A stretch of DNA of 64,000 nt from Emiliania huxleyi CCMP1516 (taxonomy: Eukaryota; Haptophyta; Isochrysidales; Noelaerhabdaceae). Positions 42,637 to 52,600 of the stretch are shown in pieces. Every line of letters begins with the position of its first letter. The stretch's first letter is position 1. The position numbers were made by a program, and so were the translations under genes. The DNA is taken from positions 44,409 through 108,408 of the forward strand of contig NW_005202176.1 in the NCBI RefSeq assembly GCF_000372725.1. Direction: 5' to 3'. A model generated the notes under the pieces. The model was given only the letters and a program-made list of their open reading frames with translations, was not told the origin of the DNA and searched no databases.

Positions 42637-43054
42637 CCGCAGCCCCCCCTGCAAAGAGGGCGAGATGGCGCTTGGTTTTTGCTTATTTTGTGCTGTAAGT
42701 CGTGCTAGTGGCATGATTCGTCTCGCTCCGCTTCGCAACGAGTATTTGGGTGCAGTGTGTCATCGCGAGTTGTGCGGGGACTGCGGTGTGACATGTGTAA
42801 GTCGGGGTAAGCTATGTGACACAGACACACTTTCACTTGACACACACGGTGATTTTCACACAACACGTCGCGCGAAGAGTGAAACCCCCCAAAAGCGTAG
42901 TCTCATTCACGGGACCTTCAAGAGGCACAGCTCACAAGCAGATCACCCTTCGTAGCGCACGCAAGCCGTACAGTACTCTAGATACTGCTCTGCATAGAAC
43001 ACATATTAGGTGTAGATACACATACACACACCAGCTACGCCTGCCGACGGACCG
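42637..43054. other. Spacer between F-box-like gene and polymerase/RNase H element
   Basis: The spacer is lower in GC and contains CACACACACGG and ACATACACACACC runs. I looked for an inverted or direct repeat matching the 3' flank (46703-46900) and did not see one. Confidence 0.4.
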
Positions 43055-46000
43055 ATGCTCACGCGGGATAGGCACACGATGGGCGAGCCCGGGGCGGTGG
43101 GGACGCTTTATGACGAGGCGTACAAGAGGCTGGGTAGGCCAGGGTGCGACGGGGCGCGGCTGAGGGAGGCACACCGCCGGCTCGAGAGAGCGCGGGACGA
43201 CATGCTCAACCCAGAAAAACAACGAGAAGTTAGGGAGGAGTGGAAGCGGGAGGGATGGACGCGGCACGTAACATCGACATTGCGATGCGCGATCGACGCG
43301 AGCGCGCTAGAGGCCTACGCCGCCAGGCCAGAGGCCAACGTGGTGCCCGTTGATAAGCACGGGGTGCCGTATCGTGGCACGGAGCGGGAGATGATACAGA
43401 AGCTGCTTGGGAAGGCGTGTAGACGGGCCGGAGCGCGATGGGCGACCGTCGTCGTGAGATACTGGTACGGACATATGGGGGCGGCGCTGGTCGACGCAGG
43501 GCTTGTGAGCACGTCGAGGGAATACGCGGTACCGCCGGACCGTGACGTCGATCCGTTTGCGCTGCCACGCCGACTCCGGACGCTGGCCCTCGGCCCGTTC
43601 CACGACTTTGATGATGCTGCGGCGCACCCGCGAGCGCGAGTGCAGATGGTGGGGCCGGGGAGCGGCGTGACAAAGCAATTCCTGAGCAACAGGGAGGAAA
43701 TCCTAAGCAGCATGGGGGCGGCCTTGTTCCAGGGAGAGGGGCGGCGGGAGAGACGTGCGCGGGTGAAGACGCTCTTCGCCTCGATCGACATGGACGGGAA
43801 TGTGGCGACGTGGGCGGAGAGGTGGGGGTTGGACAAGGGCAAACTGAAGCAGACAAGGGTAGCACTAGAGGGCGGAGGCTCCTTTGACTTTGGGGCGTAC
43901 CTTCAGGCGCAAGCCGAGGGCACGCTCTGGCTGAGCAACAGCCTGGAGGAGAGGACGGGAATGACCCGCTTTGTCACGGATTGGCTTGCGCACCACAAGC
44001 CAGGGAAGGGGCACCCGGAACGCACAGTCAAATCGTTCGCCTTTCAGGAGGCGGAGAGTATCAGCCGAAGGGCGAAGGTGCGTTGGGCCGCGCGCAACGG
44101 CCACGCAGTGCTGTCGTTGCAGCACGACGGTATAGTCGTAGCGGTCAAGAGAGGGAGTGACGCCGGCGACGTGGCGGAACAGATGGCGAGTGCGAGTGAG
44201 GAGGCGCTCGGATACCGGCAGCCGTGCGAGCTAAAAGAGCAAGAGCCGCCGAGCGGAGTAGCGAGACCGCAGCTGGCGACACGCGATGAGGTGGGAGGGG
44301 TAGTGCCGGGGCTAGGAGAGATGGAGGGCCCGCCCCCGAGGCACGGCGCGTGGGTAAGAGACGCCGAACTCCAGGAGGATCCGCTTACGCGCTTCCTACT
44401 GCGGTGGGACGAATTTGAGGTCGGGACACGGGCGCTGTCCGACAGAAACGGGACGCAGGTCATGATGGGCAAGGATAAAGAGCCGCTCGGCTCGGGGAAG
44501 GGCCGTGAGCTCAATGCGGAGGTGGCCAGGATATGCCTCGCGCTGCACAGAGCGCGGCCATTCACGCACCTCGCTGCGACGGATGGAGGGAGAGACACGC
44601 CGAATAAGTGGGTGGGGGATAGGTTCGTGCCGCAACCAGTTGTGTCGTACGGGGTGTACGAAGGGCCGGCCCGATTCGGGAGACCCGTCGAGGGATCTGG
44701 ACAGCTCGAAGGGGGGGACGATGAGCTGCGGCTCGCGTTTGGGCAGGGGCTGTGGGGCGGCAGACTGCCGGACGACTGGCAGGTGATAGACGCGGAAATG
44801 TACGCGGTGCTGGCTTACCTGCGTAAGATGGCAACGGCGGAGGATGCGGCGGACAGGAGGTGCCTCGTCTTGAGCGACTGCAAGCCCGCGCTACAGCAGA
44901 TCGAGGCGGCGTACCGAAAAGGCTCTCTCGAGGGGCTCCGGGAGTGGGATCGAGGGGCTCAGTTAGAGGGGATATGCAGATATCGCGCCCAGCTCGAATC
45001 CGTCACGTTCCTGTGGGTACCGAGCCACGCGGGGTGCGCTGGCAACGCCTATGCCGACGCCGCGGCGACGGCATACATGGGGGCCAGCGAGATTGAGGAT
45101 GCCACCGCCGTCATCCGTGAAGCAGTGAGAACGCGCCCGTGTCTGTACACGGACCGCCGGAGGACGGCAGACAGAGAGGGGGGGCGGGAGGTACTGGACC
45201 GGAGGACCTATTACGCCACACGCGGCCACACGAACGAGTGGGTGCGAGGACGGCTCGGCGAGGGGCTCACGGCTGGGTCGCACACGGCAGGGGTGACAGG
45301 GCCGCTGTGGAGCGATGTGGTCAGGGGAACGACGAGACACAAATGGGACAAGCGCCAGCGGATCAAGGATCAGCACGGCGAGCGCGAGATTGATTTCGCC
45401 GACGTGGATGACCACAACGTGGTGACAAAGACCGTCATGGGAGCGCGGGTGCGGCAGCAGGCGGGGGTGCCACACGGAACGCACCACGAGAGGATCATGC
45501 GGGGAGAGGCGGGGAGGGAGACCCCGGGCGCAGCCACAAGGAGCGAACTCAGGGGCTGCCTCGTCTGTAAGGCCGCGAGGGACGCGGCGAGGAGGGCAGC
45601 ACTAAAGCGGGACCCGCTGTGTCCGATCGTGCGGAAAGCCGCGCAGCAATGGACCGAGGAAGATGAGAACCCGCCTAGAGCGACAATGGCGCACGTGCTT
45701 AGCGGCGCCTGCCTGGGGAATAGGGAGCAGGCCAGATGGTTCCTCAGAGTAGCGCGAGCGCAGACAGGGACGGCGATCAGCAAAGTGGCACAGGCGGCAC
45801 CCGACTCCAAGGATACGCTGAAGACGCTGAGGATGGCGCATGTCGCTGCGCTGAAGGGCTCACGCTACAGGGTGCTGGACGAGGACGGGTACGATACACT
45901 AGCCCCCGCAGTCGGGGGGGTGTTGCCAGCACTGGTAGATGACCTCTCGGAGAAGAGCCGAAGGGACCTTGGCACCGGGGTCACGAGGAACCTGCAAGTC

Positions 46001-46702
46001 GTGGCCGAGGCGGCGACGGGAGCGGTGCAGAGGTGGATACAGCTCAATGATGAGGCTACGGCGCGCATAATGAAGAGAGAGGAACACATCGAGTGGCTGA
46101 GGAAGCTCTTCGCTGGGTGGAAGGAGGCCCGCCCGGCCTTGAGGGAGTCGCGGAGGAGGAGGGATAACGGAGGCAACGTGCAGACAGGCCAGCAGCCAGC
46201 GGGACGAACGAGGACCGCGACGGCAGCTCAAGCGGGAGGGAGCGGAGACAGTGGGCAGCGAGCGAAGTGGGTGAGACTGATGATGCTCCTTCGACTTAGG
46301 GAGCGGTTCCGCTGCTGGGCGAGCTTCAGGGTGGTGCTCACGCGAAAAGGAATCGACGCAATGTACAAAGCATACAAGAAGAGGAGAAAGAAGAGGAGAG
46401 GCGCCAGTGATGACGAAACAGAAGCTAGTGCAGACGAGGGCAGGTCAGACCCGGGGACGGCGGAGGCGGACCAGACGGCATCGACCGCCGAGGGAACGTT
46501 GGGAAGAGGCACGAGGAGGGCGGCGACTTCGACCGACTATGGAGGACCCGTCGCCAGACGACGCAGGGCAGACGACGGTGAGGCGGAGCAGGCGCGCAGG
46601 GCGAGACGAGGGAGGGAGCAGGACGTTGCGGAGATCAGCAGGAGGATGTACGAAGAGATTAGGAGCAGCAGGGACCCGAGGGACCATGTGGAAGACGGCT
46701 AG
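43055..46702 (+). CDS. Selfish-element protein: TVpol-like superfamily-A polymerase + RNase H + Cys/His motif
   Basis: One uninterrupted 1,215-codon frame. The N-terminal third carries motifs in the order seen in transposon-viral polymerases (TVpol) of the PolA/T7 RNA polymerase superfamily: FHDFDDAAAHP (residue 182, motif A-like Asp followed by HP), FLSNREEIL (209), RRARVKTLFASIDMDG (233, Lys of the O-helix position), FAFQEAESI (328) and LSLQHDGIVVAV (355, motif C HDG). A type I RNase H follows with D510 (AATDGG), E581 (DAEMYAVLAYL), D608 (LSDCKPALQ) and D668 (WVPSHAGCAGNAYADAA). A CLVC...MAHVLSGAC Cys/His cluster (835-886) and a basic C-terminus complete it. Codon choice differs from neighbours (many AGG, AGA, ATA, CTA). 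I see no endonuclease, transposase, reverse-transcriptase YxDD box, terminal repeat or poly-A. The polymerase assignment is by motif eye only. Confidence 0.65.
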   Translation: MLTRDRHTMGEPGAVGTLYDEAYKRLGRPGCDGARLREAHRRLERARDDMLNPEKQREVREEWKREGWTRHVTSTLRCAIDASALEAYAARPEANVVPVDKHGVPYRGTEREMIQKLLGKACRRAGARWATVVVRYWYGHMGAALVDAGLVSTSREYAVPPDRDVDPFALPRRLRTLALGPFHDFDDAAAHPRARVQMVGPGSGVTKQFLSNREEILSSMGAALFQGEGRRERRARVKTLFASIDMDGNVATWAERWGLDKGKLKQTRVALEGGGSFDFGAYLQAQAEGTLWLSNSLEERTGMTRFVTDWLAHHKPGKGHPERTVKSFAFQEAESISRRAKVRWAARNGHAVLSLQHDGIVVAVKRGSDAGDVAEQMASASEEALGYRQPCELKEQEPPSGVARPQLATRDEVGGVVPGLGEMEGPPPRHGAWVRDAELQEDPLTRFLLRWDEFEVGTRALSDRNGTQVMMGKDKEPLGSGKGRELNAEVARICLALHRARPFTHLAATDGGRDTPNKWVGDRFVPQPVVSYGVYEGPARFGRPVEGSGQLEGGDDELRLAFGQGLWGGRLPDDWQVIDAEMYAVLAYLRKMATAEDAADRRCLVLSDCKPALQQIEAAYRKGSLEGLREWDRGAQLEGICRYRAQLESVTFLWVPSHAGCAGNAYADAAATAYMGASEIEDATAVIREAVRTRPCLYTDRRRTADREGGREVLDRRTYYATRGHTNEWVRGRLGEGLTAGSHTAGVTGPLWSDVVRGTTRHKWDKRQRIKDQHGEREIDFADVDDHNVVTKTVMGARVRQQAGVPHGTHHERIMRGEAGRETPGAATRSELRGCLVCKAARDAARRAALKRDPLCPIVRKAAQQWTEEDENPPRATMAHVLSGACLGNREQARWFLRVARAQTGTAISKVAQAAPDSKDTLKTLRMAHVAALKGSRYRVLDEDGYDTLAPAVGGVLPALVDDLSEKSRRDLGTGVTRNLQVVAEAATGAVQRWIQLNDEATARIMKREEHIEWLRKLFAGWKEARPALRESRRRRDNGGNVQTGQQPAGRTRTATAAQAGGSGDSGQRAKWVRLMMLLRLRERFRCWASFRVVLTRKGIDAMYKAYKKRRKKRRGASDDETEASADEGRSDPGTAEADQTASTAEGTLGRGTRRAATSTDYGGPVARRRRADDGEAEQARRARRGREQDVAEISRRMYEEIRSSRDPRDHVEDG

Positions 46703-46922
46703 TGCTAGTCCCCCATCGGGAGGACGACCCCGGCTAGTCGCCGACCACACCCACAAAGAACCCTGCACAAAGATCGCAAGGGCGGGGACCTGTTCCTTTT
46801 TACCCATCTCCTAGTAGAGGTGTCCGTTCTATTTATTTATTTACACACCAGCTCGAAACATTCACGCGAGTTCGCGTCGTCACGCGCGCAGCGGTGGCGC
46901 AGCATCGCCCCCACGGTCGCTG

Positions 46923-48026
46923 TCAGGCCTCGTCACAGCCATCGGGTATTGAGGCATTGAGCTCCACCGGGGGCGGAGTGCACGGAGCAGGTTTCAACCG
47001 CCCCTCCTCGCCGCCGCCGCTCTCTGTCACGTCGCCCGGGTGCCTCTGCAGCCAGGGCAGCGCGCGCGCCTCCGAGGCGGTCGGCCGGTCGGCCTGGCTG
47101 GGCGCCATGCAGGCCGCGACCCACGCCCTCGCCTGCTCCGCGAGGGCCCACTCCGGCTGCTCGAAGGAGAGGGAGGTGAGGCGTGCCGCCTCCGCGAGCG
47201 CCTCCTCGTCTGCGTCCTCCGCGTCGGGCAGCTCGAAGGGCAGCTCGGCCGTCAGCAGGACGTGCGCAGTCACCGCCGCCGACCAGACGTCGGCGGGGCC
47301 GCCGTACGGCTCTCCGCGGCGGTCGCGGCTGAGCCAGGTGAGCACCTCGGGCGCGGCGTACTCTGGCGACCCAGCGAGCCCCTCGCAGCTCTCGCCCTCT
47401 GCGAGCGTCGCCGCGTACCCAAAGTCGATCAGCGTGAGCTGCGGCGGCAGAGACGACTCGCCGTCCGCCTCCCGCCCCTCCCTGTCCGCCCTCCGCCCGC
47501 CCACCAGTCCCTCCTCCCCGCCGGGCCGATGATGCTGCGACGCCGGGTAGTGCGAGATGATGAGGTTCTCTGGCTTGACGTCGCAGTGAACGACGCCGAT
47601 CGAGTGCAGCGCGGCGAGCGCGTGGCAGAGCTGCGCCATCAGCGGCGCGACAAACGGCTCGGGCAGCGCTCCATGCCGCTCGACGAGCGTGAAGAGCTCG
47701 ACGCCAGCGACACGGTCCAGCACGAGATAGACGCTCGAGGGCGTACCGAGCACCTCACGCAGGCGGACCACCCGCGACTGGAGGGCGGAGCACTCGGAGG
47801 CGAGCCGCAGCGCGCGGCACTCGCCGACGAGCATCGCGAGAGCCTCCTCGTCGTCGTTCAGCACGGACAGCTCGATCCCTTTGAGTGCGATCGAGTGCTC
47901 TCCGAGGCTGCCGGCGGGCCGTGCGCAGTGCACCTGCGAGAAGTGGCCGACTCCAATCATGTCGCCGAGCTCGTACCGCTCCTCGACCGAGGAGAGGACG
48001 ATGTCGACCGCTGAGCCGAGGAGCAT
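46923..48026 (-). CDS. Serine/threonine protein kinase
   Basis: A complete intronless kinase domain begins near the N-terminus. It has the glycine loop IGVGHFSQVH, the ATP-anchoring Lys in IALKGIEL, the catalytic loop GVVHCDVKPENLI, metal-binding LIDFGYAA and SPEYAAPEVL. The catalytic-loop Arg of HRD is replaced by Cys (HCD), which often goes with loss of activation-loop control rather than loss of activity because the Asp, Lys and Asn remain. An insert of about 30 residues (HYPASQHHRPGGEEGLVG) sits between the catalytic loop and DFG. The C-terminal tail of about 35 residues is Pro/Glu rich. The general form is CAMK/CMGC-like; the substrate is unknown. The start at 48026 is the first ATG. Confidence 0.87.
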   Translation of the reverse strand: MLLGSAVDIVLSSVEERYELGDMIGVGHFSQVHCARPAGSLGEHSIALKGIELSVLNDDEEALAMLVGECRALRLASECSALQSRVVRLREVLGTPSSVYLVLDRVAGVELFTLVERHGALPEPFVAPLMAQLCHALAALHSIGVVHCDVKPENLIISHYPASQHHRPGGEEGLVGGRRADREGREADGESSLPPQLTLIDFGYAATLAEGESCEGLAGSPEYAAPEVLTWLSRDRRGEPYGGPADVWSAAVTAHVLLTAELPFELPDAEDADEEALAEAARLTSLSFEQPEWALAEQARAWVAACMAPSQADRPTASEARALPWLQRHPGDVTESGGGEEGRLKPAPCTPPPVELNASIPDGCDEA

Positions 48027-48127
48027 GAGAGACCGGGTGCGGGTGCGGTGTTAAGCTCTTCGGGAGCGGGATGCGGCCGGCCCACAGCAACAGAGAAGAG
48101 AAGAAAATGCGCCTTCGTATCCATTAT

Positions 48128-48372
48128 AGCTCCGAGTAGAGGGGGAGGTCTGCTGCTAGGGGAAACCCGGAGCGCGGAGCCAACCCTCGGAGACCCGTGA
48201 TTTACTTTACGGCCCTTGCCCTGCGAACGCGCACCCCCCCCCAGGGCTAGGGCTCTCTCGCCCGCCCACCCGATGCCAATCATCCAATCATCCGGCCCGC
48301 TGGGTGCGCTTCTTAGCTCCCCGGCCCTGGATGTGCGGTTAATGACTGCACTCCAAGTGCTCCAAGTGCGCA
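48128..48372 (+). repeat. 240-nt dispersed repeat, copy 1
   Basis: Blocks AGCTCCGAGTAGAGGGGG, CAACCCTCGGAGACCCGTG, TTTACTTTACGGCCCTTGCC and TCCCCGGCCCTGGATGTG occur in the same order and orientation at 56408-56640. Both copies sit upstream of a minus-strand gene. Confidence 0.88.
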
Positions 48373-48411
48373 CTTGGAGTGCAGTCAGTAACCTCATGCC
48401 CAGGACCGGGG

Positions 48412-48463
48412 AGCTTGAGCACTTGAGCACTGGATAGGGTCGATTCCGCATGGTACGGGACCC
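48412..48463 (+). repeat. 52-nt direct repeat, copy 1
   Basis: CTTGAGCACTTGAGCACT then GATAGGGTCGATTCCGCATG and GTACGGGACCCCTC recurs at 49097-49148 in the same orientation. Confidence 0.85.
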
Positions 48464-49096
48464 CTCGATCGTCTCGCCCTCCCTCACTGGTGTGTTCATT
48501 GGGGGGGGTCATAACAAACACGGTACAGGATCGAGGTGCACGCTGCCGAGGCAGTGTCGTCCCCCCTCTCCCCGACGGCGATGGCGGTGTGACCGATCGA
48601 GCTACAAGAGGAGCTTGTTCAGCAGGATCCGGGATTAGTCTGATGCACTGCCTCACTGGGTCTGAGATCACCGAGACGCCTCCCATCACCGTCTCGGATT
48701 CATGTGGGATCGAACCACTCCGGGATGGGCAAGCCCATCGTTCTCACTGAGAGCTGTGCCTTCCTATCACCTGTGAGAGACAGCGGAGAGGGTGTGCGCC
48801 ACATCAGCCGGAGCGGGCGGTGAGGGGGGGGGGGGGGGGGGGAGAGTGATAATAGGGGTGCTGAGGTGGGGGCTGGGTGTGATTTTGGGGCAGTCTGGAG
48901 GTCATTCTCCACAATTTCCTGCGACAGACTGAAGCGCGCCGCGAGGTAGGCGGTGGCAGCGCCAGCGGCCTTCGGGTCAGTCCTTTAAACAAACAGAAGA
49001 CTTAATCCCCAAAATGATTTGTGAGTGATAGATTTGTTTGCTCGCTAAATGTCTCGGGTCCGAGCGTGCCGGTGTCGGTAGCAGGTCTCACGGGTC

Positions 49097-49148
49097 TTGA
49101 GCACTTGAGCACTTGATAGGGTCGATTCCGCATGGTACGGGACCCCTC
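49097..49148 (+). repeat. 52-nt direct repeat, copy 2
   Basis: Nearly identical to 48412-48463 and about 685 nt away; the pair probably marks a segmental duplication or an element end. Confidence 0.85.
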
Positions 49149-49314
49149 ACGGGTCTAGTGAATCATAGATAGAGATTTTTAGGAGCCAACAAAAAACTCT
49201 AGGGGGCCGGGGTCGTACGTCGTGCTCGAGCGGGAAGACAGCGCGCCTTGCGACCTTGTCGGCCCAGCTGCCATCCCAGTACAAGGTGTACCCTTTCTTC
49301 TTTGTGAATCATAG

Positions 49315-49440
49315 ACCATACGCTCTGAGGGAGAGATTTTTAGCAATACCAAACAACTCTAACACTCACACGTCATTTGGGGCCTGGAGCCCTGTTCACG
49401 CGCGCGCGAGACGTGCAGACAGGGTGTTGTTTGTCGCTCT
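49315..49440 (+). repeat. Dispersed repeat, copy B
   Basis: Contains GAGAGATTTTTAGCAATACC, CACTCACACGTCATTTGGGG and GAGACGTGCAGACAGGGTG, the reverse complement of blocks at 40625-40790. Confidence 0.8.
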
Positions 49441-49690
49441 GCTGAAAGCACGAATTTCTCTCTTTAAAGCCCGAAGGGAGCGGCGAAAATCGGCGGGCGA
49501 TCCATCCCCATGGGCGACCGGTGGCGCCGCCCGAGAAAGAAAAAATAAATTTTCAGAGGGAAGGAAGAGCCCGCCGAACTTCAAGTAATTCCGGCGCAAA
49601 CGTGCGTTCCATCGGCAACTCTGTCCCCCTAAGCGCAAGGCGTCCTTCCTCGCTGGCGCCAGTCACAGCCTCCTGCCGCTCAGCCCTACG

Positions 49691-52600
49691 ATGTCCATCC
49701 TCTTCGCCCTGGCGCCCCTCGCCAGACCCGACGGCTTCACCCTGCTCGGCGAGCAGCGCAGTCCGCCTCCCCCTCCAAGCCCGGTCCCGCCTCCGCCGGC
49801 CCTCGACGGAACGCTCGCCGCCGCGTGCTCGGACGCCTGTCCGCATGCACGCGACGGCGAGTGTGACGACGGAGGCGACGGCTCGCTCTATATGGCTTGC
49901 GCCCACGGCACCGACTGTATGGATTGCGGCGAGCGCCCTCACGCCTCGCCTCCACCTTTGACCCCAGCCTCGCCCTCGGCGGCGTCGGGGCTTCCGGCCT
50001 CCGAGTGCACCGACTCGTGCTTTCACTCCAACGACGGCGAGTGTGACGACGGAGGGCACGGCGCCCTCTACAGGTGCCGCCCATCCCGCCCGGCCCTCCG
50101 CCCTCCCCCTCGCCTCCTCCCAGCCGGCCCCACAGACACCCAACCGCCTACCTCCTTGCCCGCAGCGCCTGCGACCACGGCAGCGACTGTGCCGACTGCG
50201 GCCACCGCTTCCCGTCGGCTCCGCCTCCGGCCTCGCCGCCTCCCGCGGCGACCACGTCGGCTCCGCCCTCCGAGTGCACCGACTCTTGCTTCCACGCTCG
50301 CGACGGTACAACCCGAGCCTCGGCCCTTGCAACCTGCAAAAGGCTCGCGAATCTCACCATCTCCTTGCCTCTCTCAGGCGAGTGCGACGACGGCGGCAAC
50401 GGCGCCCTCTACAGCGCCTGTGACCACGGGAGCGACTGCTCGGGTGAGCCCCTACTTCTCCACCACTCTCTTCCCCACCTTCTCTCCCCTCTCCCCTCTC
50501 CCCCCTCCCCTCTCCCCTCTCCCCTCTCCCCTCTCCCCTCTCCCCTCTCCCCTCTCCCCTCTCCCATCCACTCTCCACGTCCCCCTCTCCCTTCGCCAAC
50601 TCTGCGCTCCACCACCTCCGATCCCCACCTTCCCCCTCACCTCCTCCCTCCCGCCCCCCCGCAGATTGCGGGCACCGTTTTCCCGCCTCCCCTCCCGCGC
50701 CGTCCAGCCCGCCCATGCCGGCCTCGCCGCCACCATCTGCCTCGCCGCCGCCGCCCTCGGCTGCTCCGTTTATGCCGCCTCCTATTTTCGGAGCAGAGTG
50801 CCACGACACCTGCTACCACTCCTCCGATGGCGACTGCGACGACGGTAAGTCACCTAGTCGCACCTCTCCCCCACCTGCCTCCCAGATCCCTCCCACTTCC
50901 CTCTCACCGCCCTCTCCCCTCCCCCTTCCCTCGCTCGACTCCCCCGACTCCCCCGACCCCCCCCTCACCTGCCCCCCCCTCCACACACACACACAGGCGG
51001 CGACGGCTCCGACTACTCCATCTGTGAGCACGGCTCGGACTGCACGGACTGCGGCCACCGGCTGCACCTGCCGCCTCCGCCGCCGCCGCCATCCCCGCCG
51101 CCGCCTCCGCCTCCTCCTCCGCCGCCCCCCTCGATGCCGCTCCCCGACGGACACGCCCACGCCTGCGACGACACCTGCGTCCACTCGAACGACGGTGCGC
51201 CCGCCCTCGACCCCTCGGCCGCAGCCCACGCGGCCGCCCTCACCTCCGCCGCCCGCGCGTAGGCGAGTGCGACGACGGGGGCGACGGCTCCCTCTTCTCC
51301 CTCTGCGACCACGCGTCCGACTGCGGCGACTGCGGCCACCGGGTGGTCCCCGTCCTGCCGCCGCCGCCTCCGTTCACAGCCACCACCGAGGAGGGCCTTC
51401 GCTTCACTCTGGCGAAGGCCGATCACGAGTGCGCCTCGGCGGACGTGCGGCTCGGCGACTATGGCGAGCTGGCGCACTGCGCCGCCGCGTGCGGCCGCCT
51501 CTTCGGCTGCAAGTTCTTCCTGTACGGCAAGGGGCGCAAGGCGGGCAGCTGCTGGGCCGAGTTCGCGTCCGACTCGACCTGCCCCGAGGGGTGGGAGCCC
51601 GACCAGTACGACTTCTTCGCGCTCAACCTCGCGTCGCCGCCGCCACCGCAAGCCAGCCCGCCGTCCGGCGCGCCCTCGCTGCCGCCCTCGCCGCCGCAGT
51701 CGCCCGGGGCGTGCACCAACAGCTGCTACCACTCCTCCGACGGAGAGTGCGACGACGGGGGGGCAGGCAGTCAGTACAGTCTGTGCGAGCTCGGCACGGA
51801 CTGTGCTGACTGCGGGGTCCGTCTCGAGCTGCCCCCCCCTCCGCCGATGCCGATGCCGCCCCCCTCCCCACCCCCGCCGGCCATCGCGAGCATCTGGCTC
51901 CACACCTTCGCCGAGGCGGTCATCGACGCCACGGCCGGCCTCGTCTACAGCGCCGTCGCGCAGATCTGCTCGCACCGCGCTCCCGCCAGCATCGCGCGCA
52001 GCTTCAGCGCCCGCTACAGCCCGGACACCGCCCTCGCGCTGCCCATCTCGGTGCAGCAGCTGCTGACCTACACCGTCTACTTTTCGCCGCGCATCGAGCT
52101 GAGCGACGTCGAGGCGGCGGTGCACGCGGAGATGTGCCCGGGTGACACCGGCGTGGCGCGCGAGTGCGAGGTGATGAGCGTCCTCTCGGGCCGCCCTTCC
52201 ACGTCCGACGACGCGATGCAGCTCGCGCACGTCGGCCTTCGCCGCTCGCTGCACGGCGACGAGACCTTCGACATCAGGCAGCTCAACAAGACGAGTCTGC
52301 TCGCCTCCCTGCGCGCCGTCCAGTTGTCCAACGCGGCCGACGACGTGGCGGCCCACGAGTGCCCAGAGTGCGCCGAGGGCCTCGCCGCCGACGCGGAGGA
52401 CTACCTCGCCGACGCGAGCGAGCTGGTGCTCGGCAGCGCGCCGAGCCAGCAGGAGGTCCTCCTCAAGCTGAACGTCGCCGGCTGGCCAATCACGCCCGAG
52501 GACGTCGCCGCCATCGTGCCGGCCTTTGCGGGCCCGCTCAACGTGTCGCCGCTCCTCGTCTCGGCGGAGGTGGTCCACGCGTCGGAGAGCAGCCCCTCGC

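Larger units (their letters stand above)
48027..49690. other. Repeat-rich region upstream of kinase and receptor genes
   Basis: It contains a 240-nt repeat shared with 56408-56640 (48128-48372), a 52-nt direct duplication (48412-48463 and 49097-49148), a poly-G run (48827-48841), and copy B of the dispersed repeat (49315-49440) with a diverged inverted arm near 49008-49050. I recognise no gene. Confidence 0.6.

Noticed and set aside
42637-43054. Terminal repeats for the polymerase/RNase H element
   Set aside because: Comparison of the 5' flank with 46703-46900 showed no convincing inverted or direct repeat, so no element ends are claimed.
48683-48780. tRNA-like segment on the minus strand (GTGGTTCGATCCCAC with a variable-arm-like GATGGGC hairpin)
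   Set aside because: A T-arm-like stem-loop and a hairpin are present, but I cannot pair an acceptor stem or find a good A box; no functional tRNA is supported.
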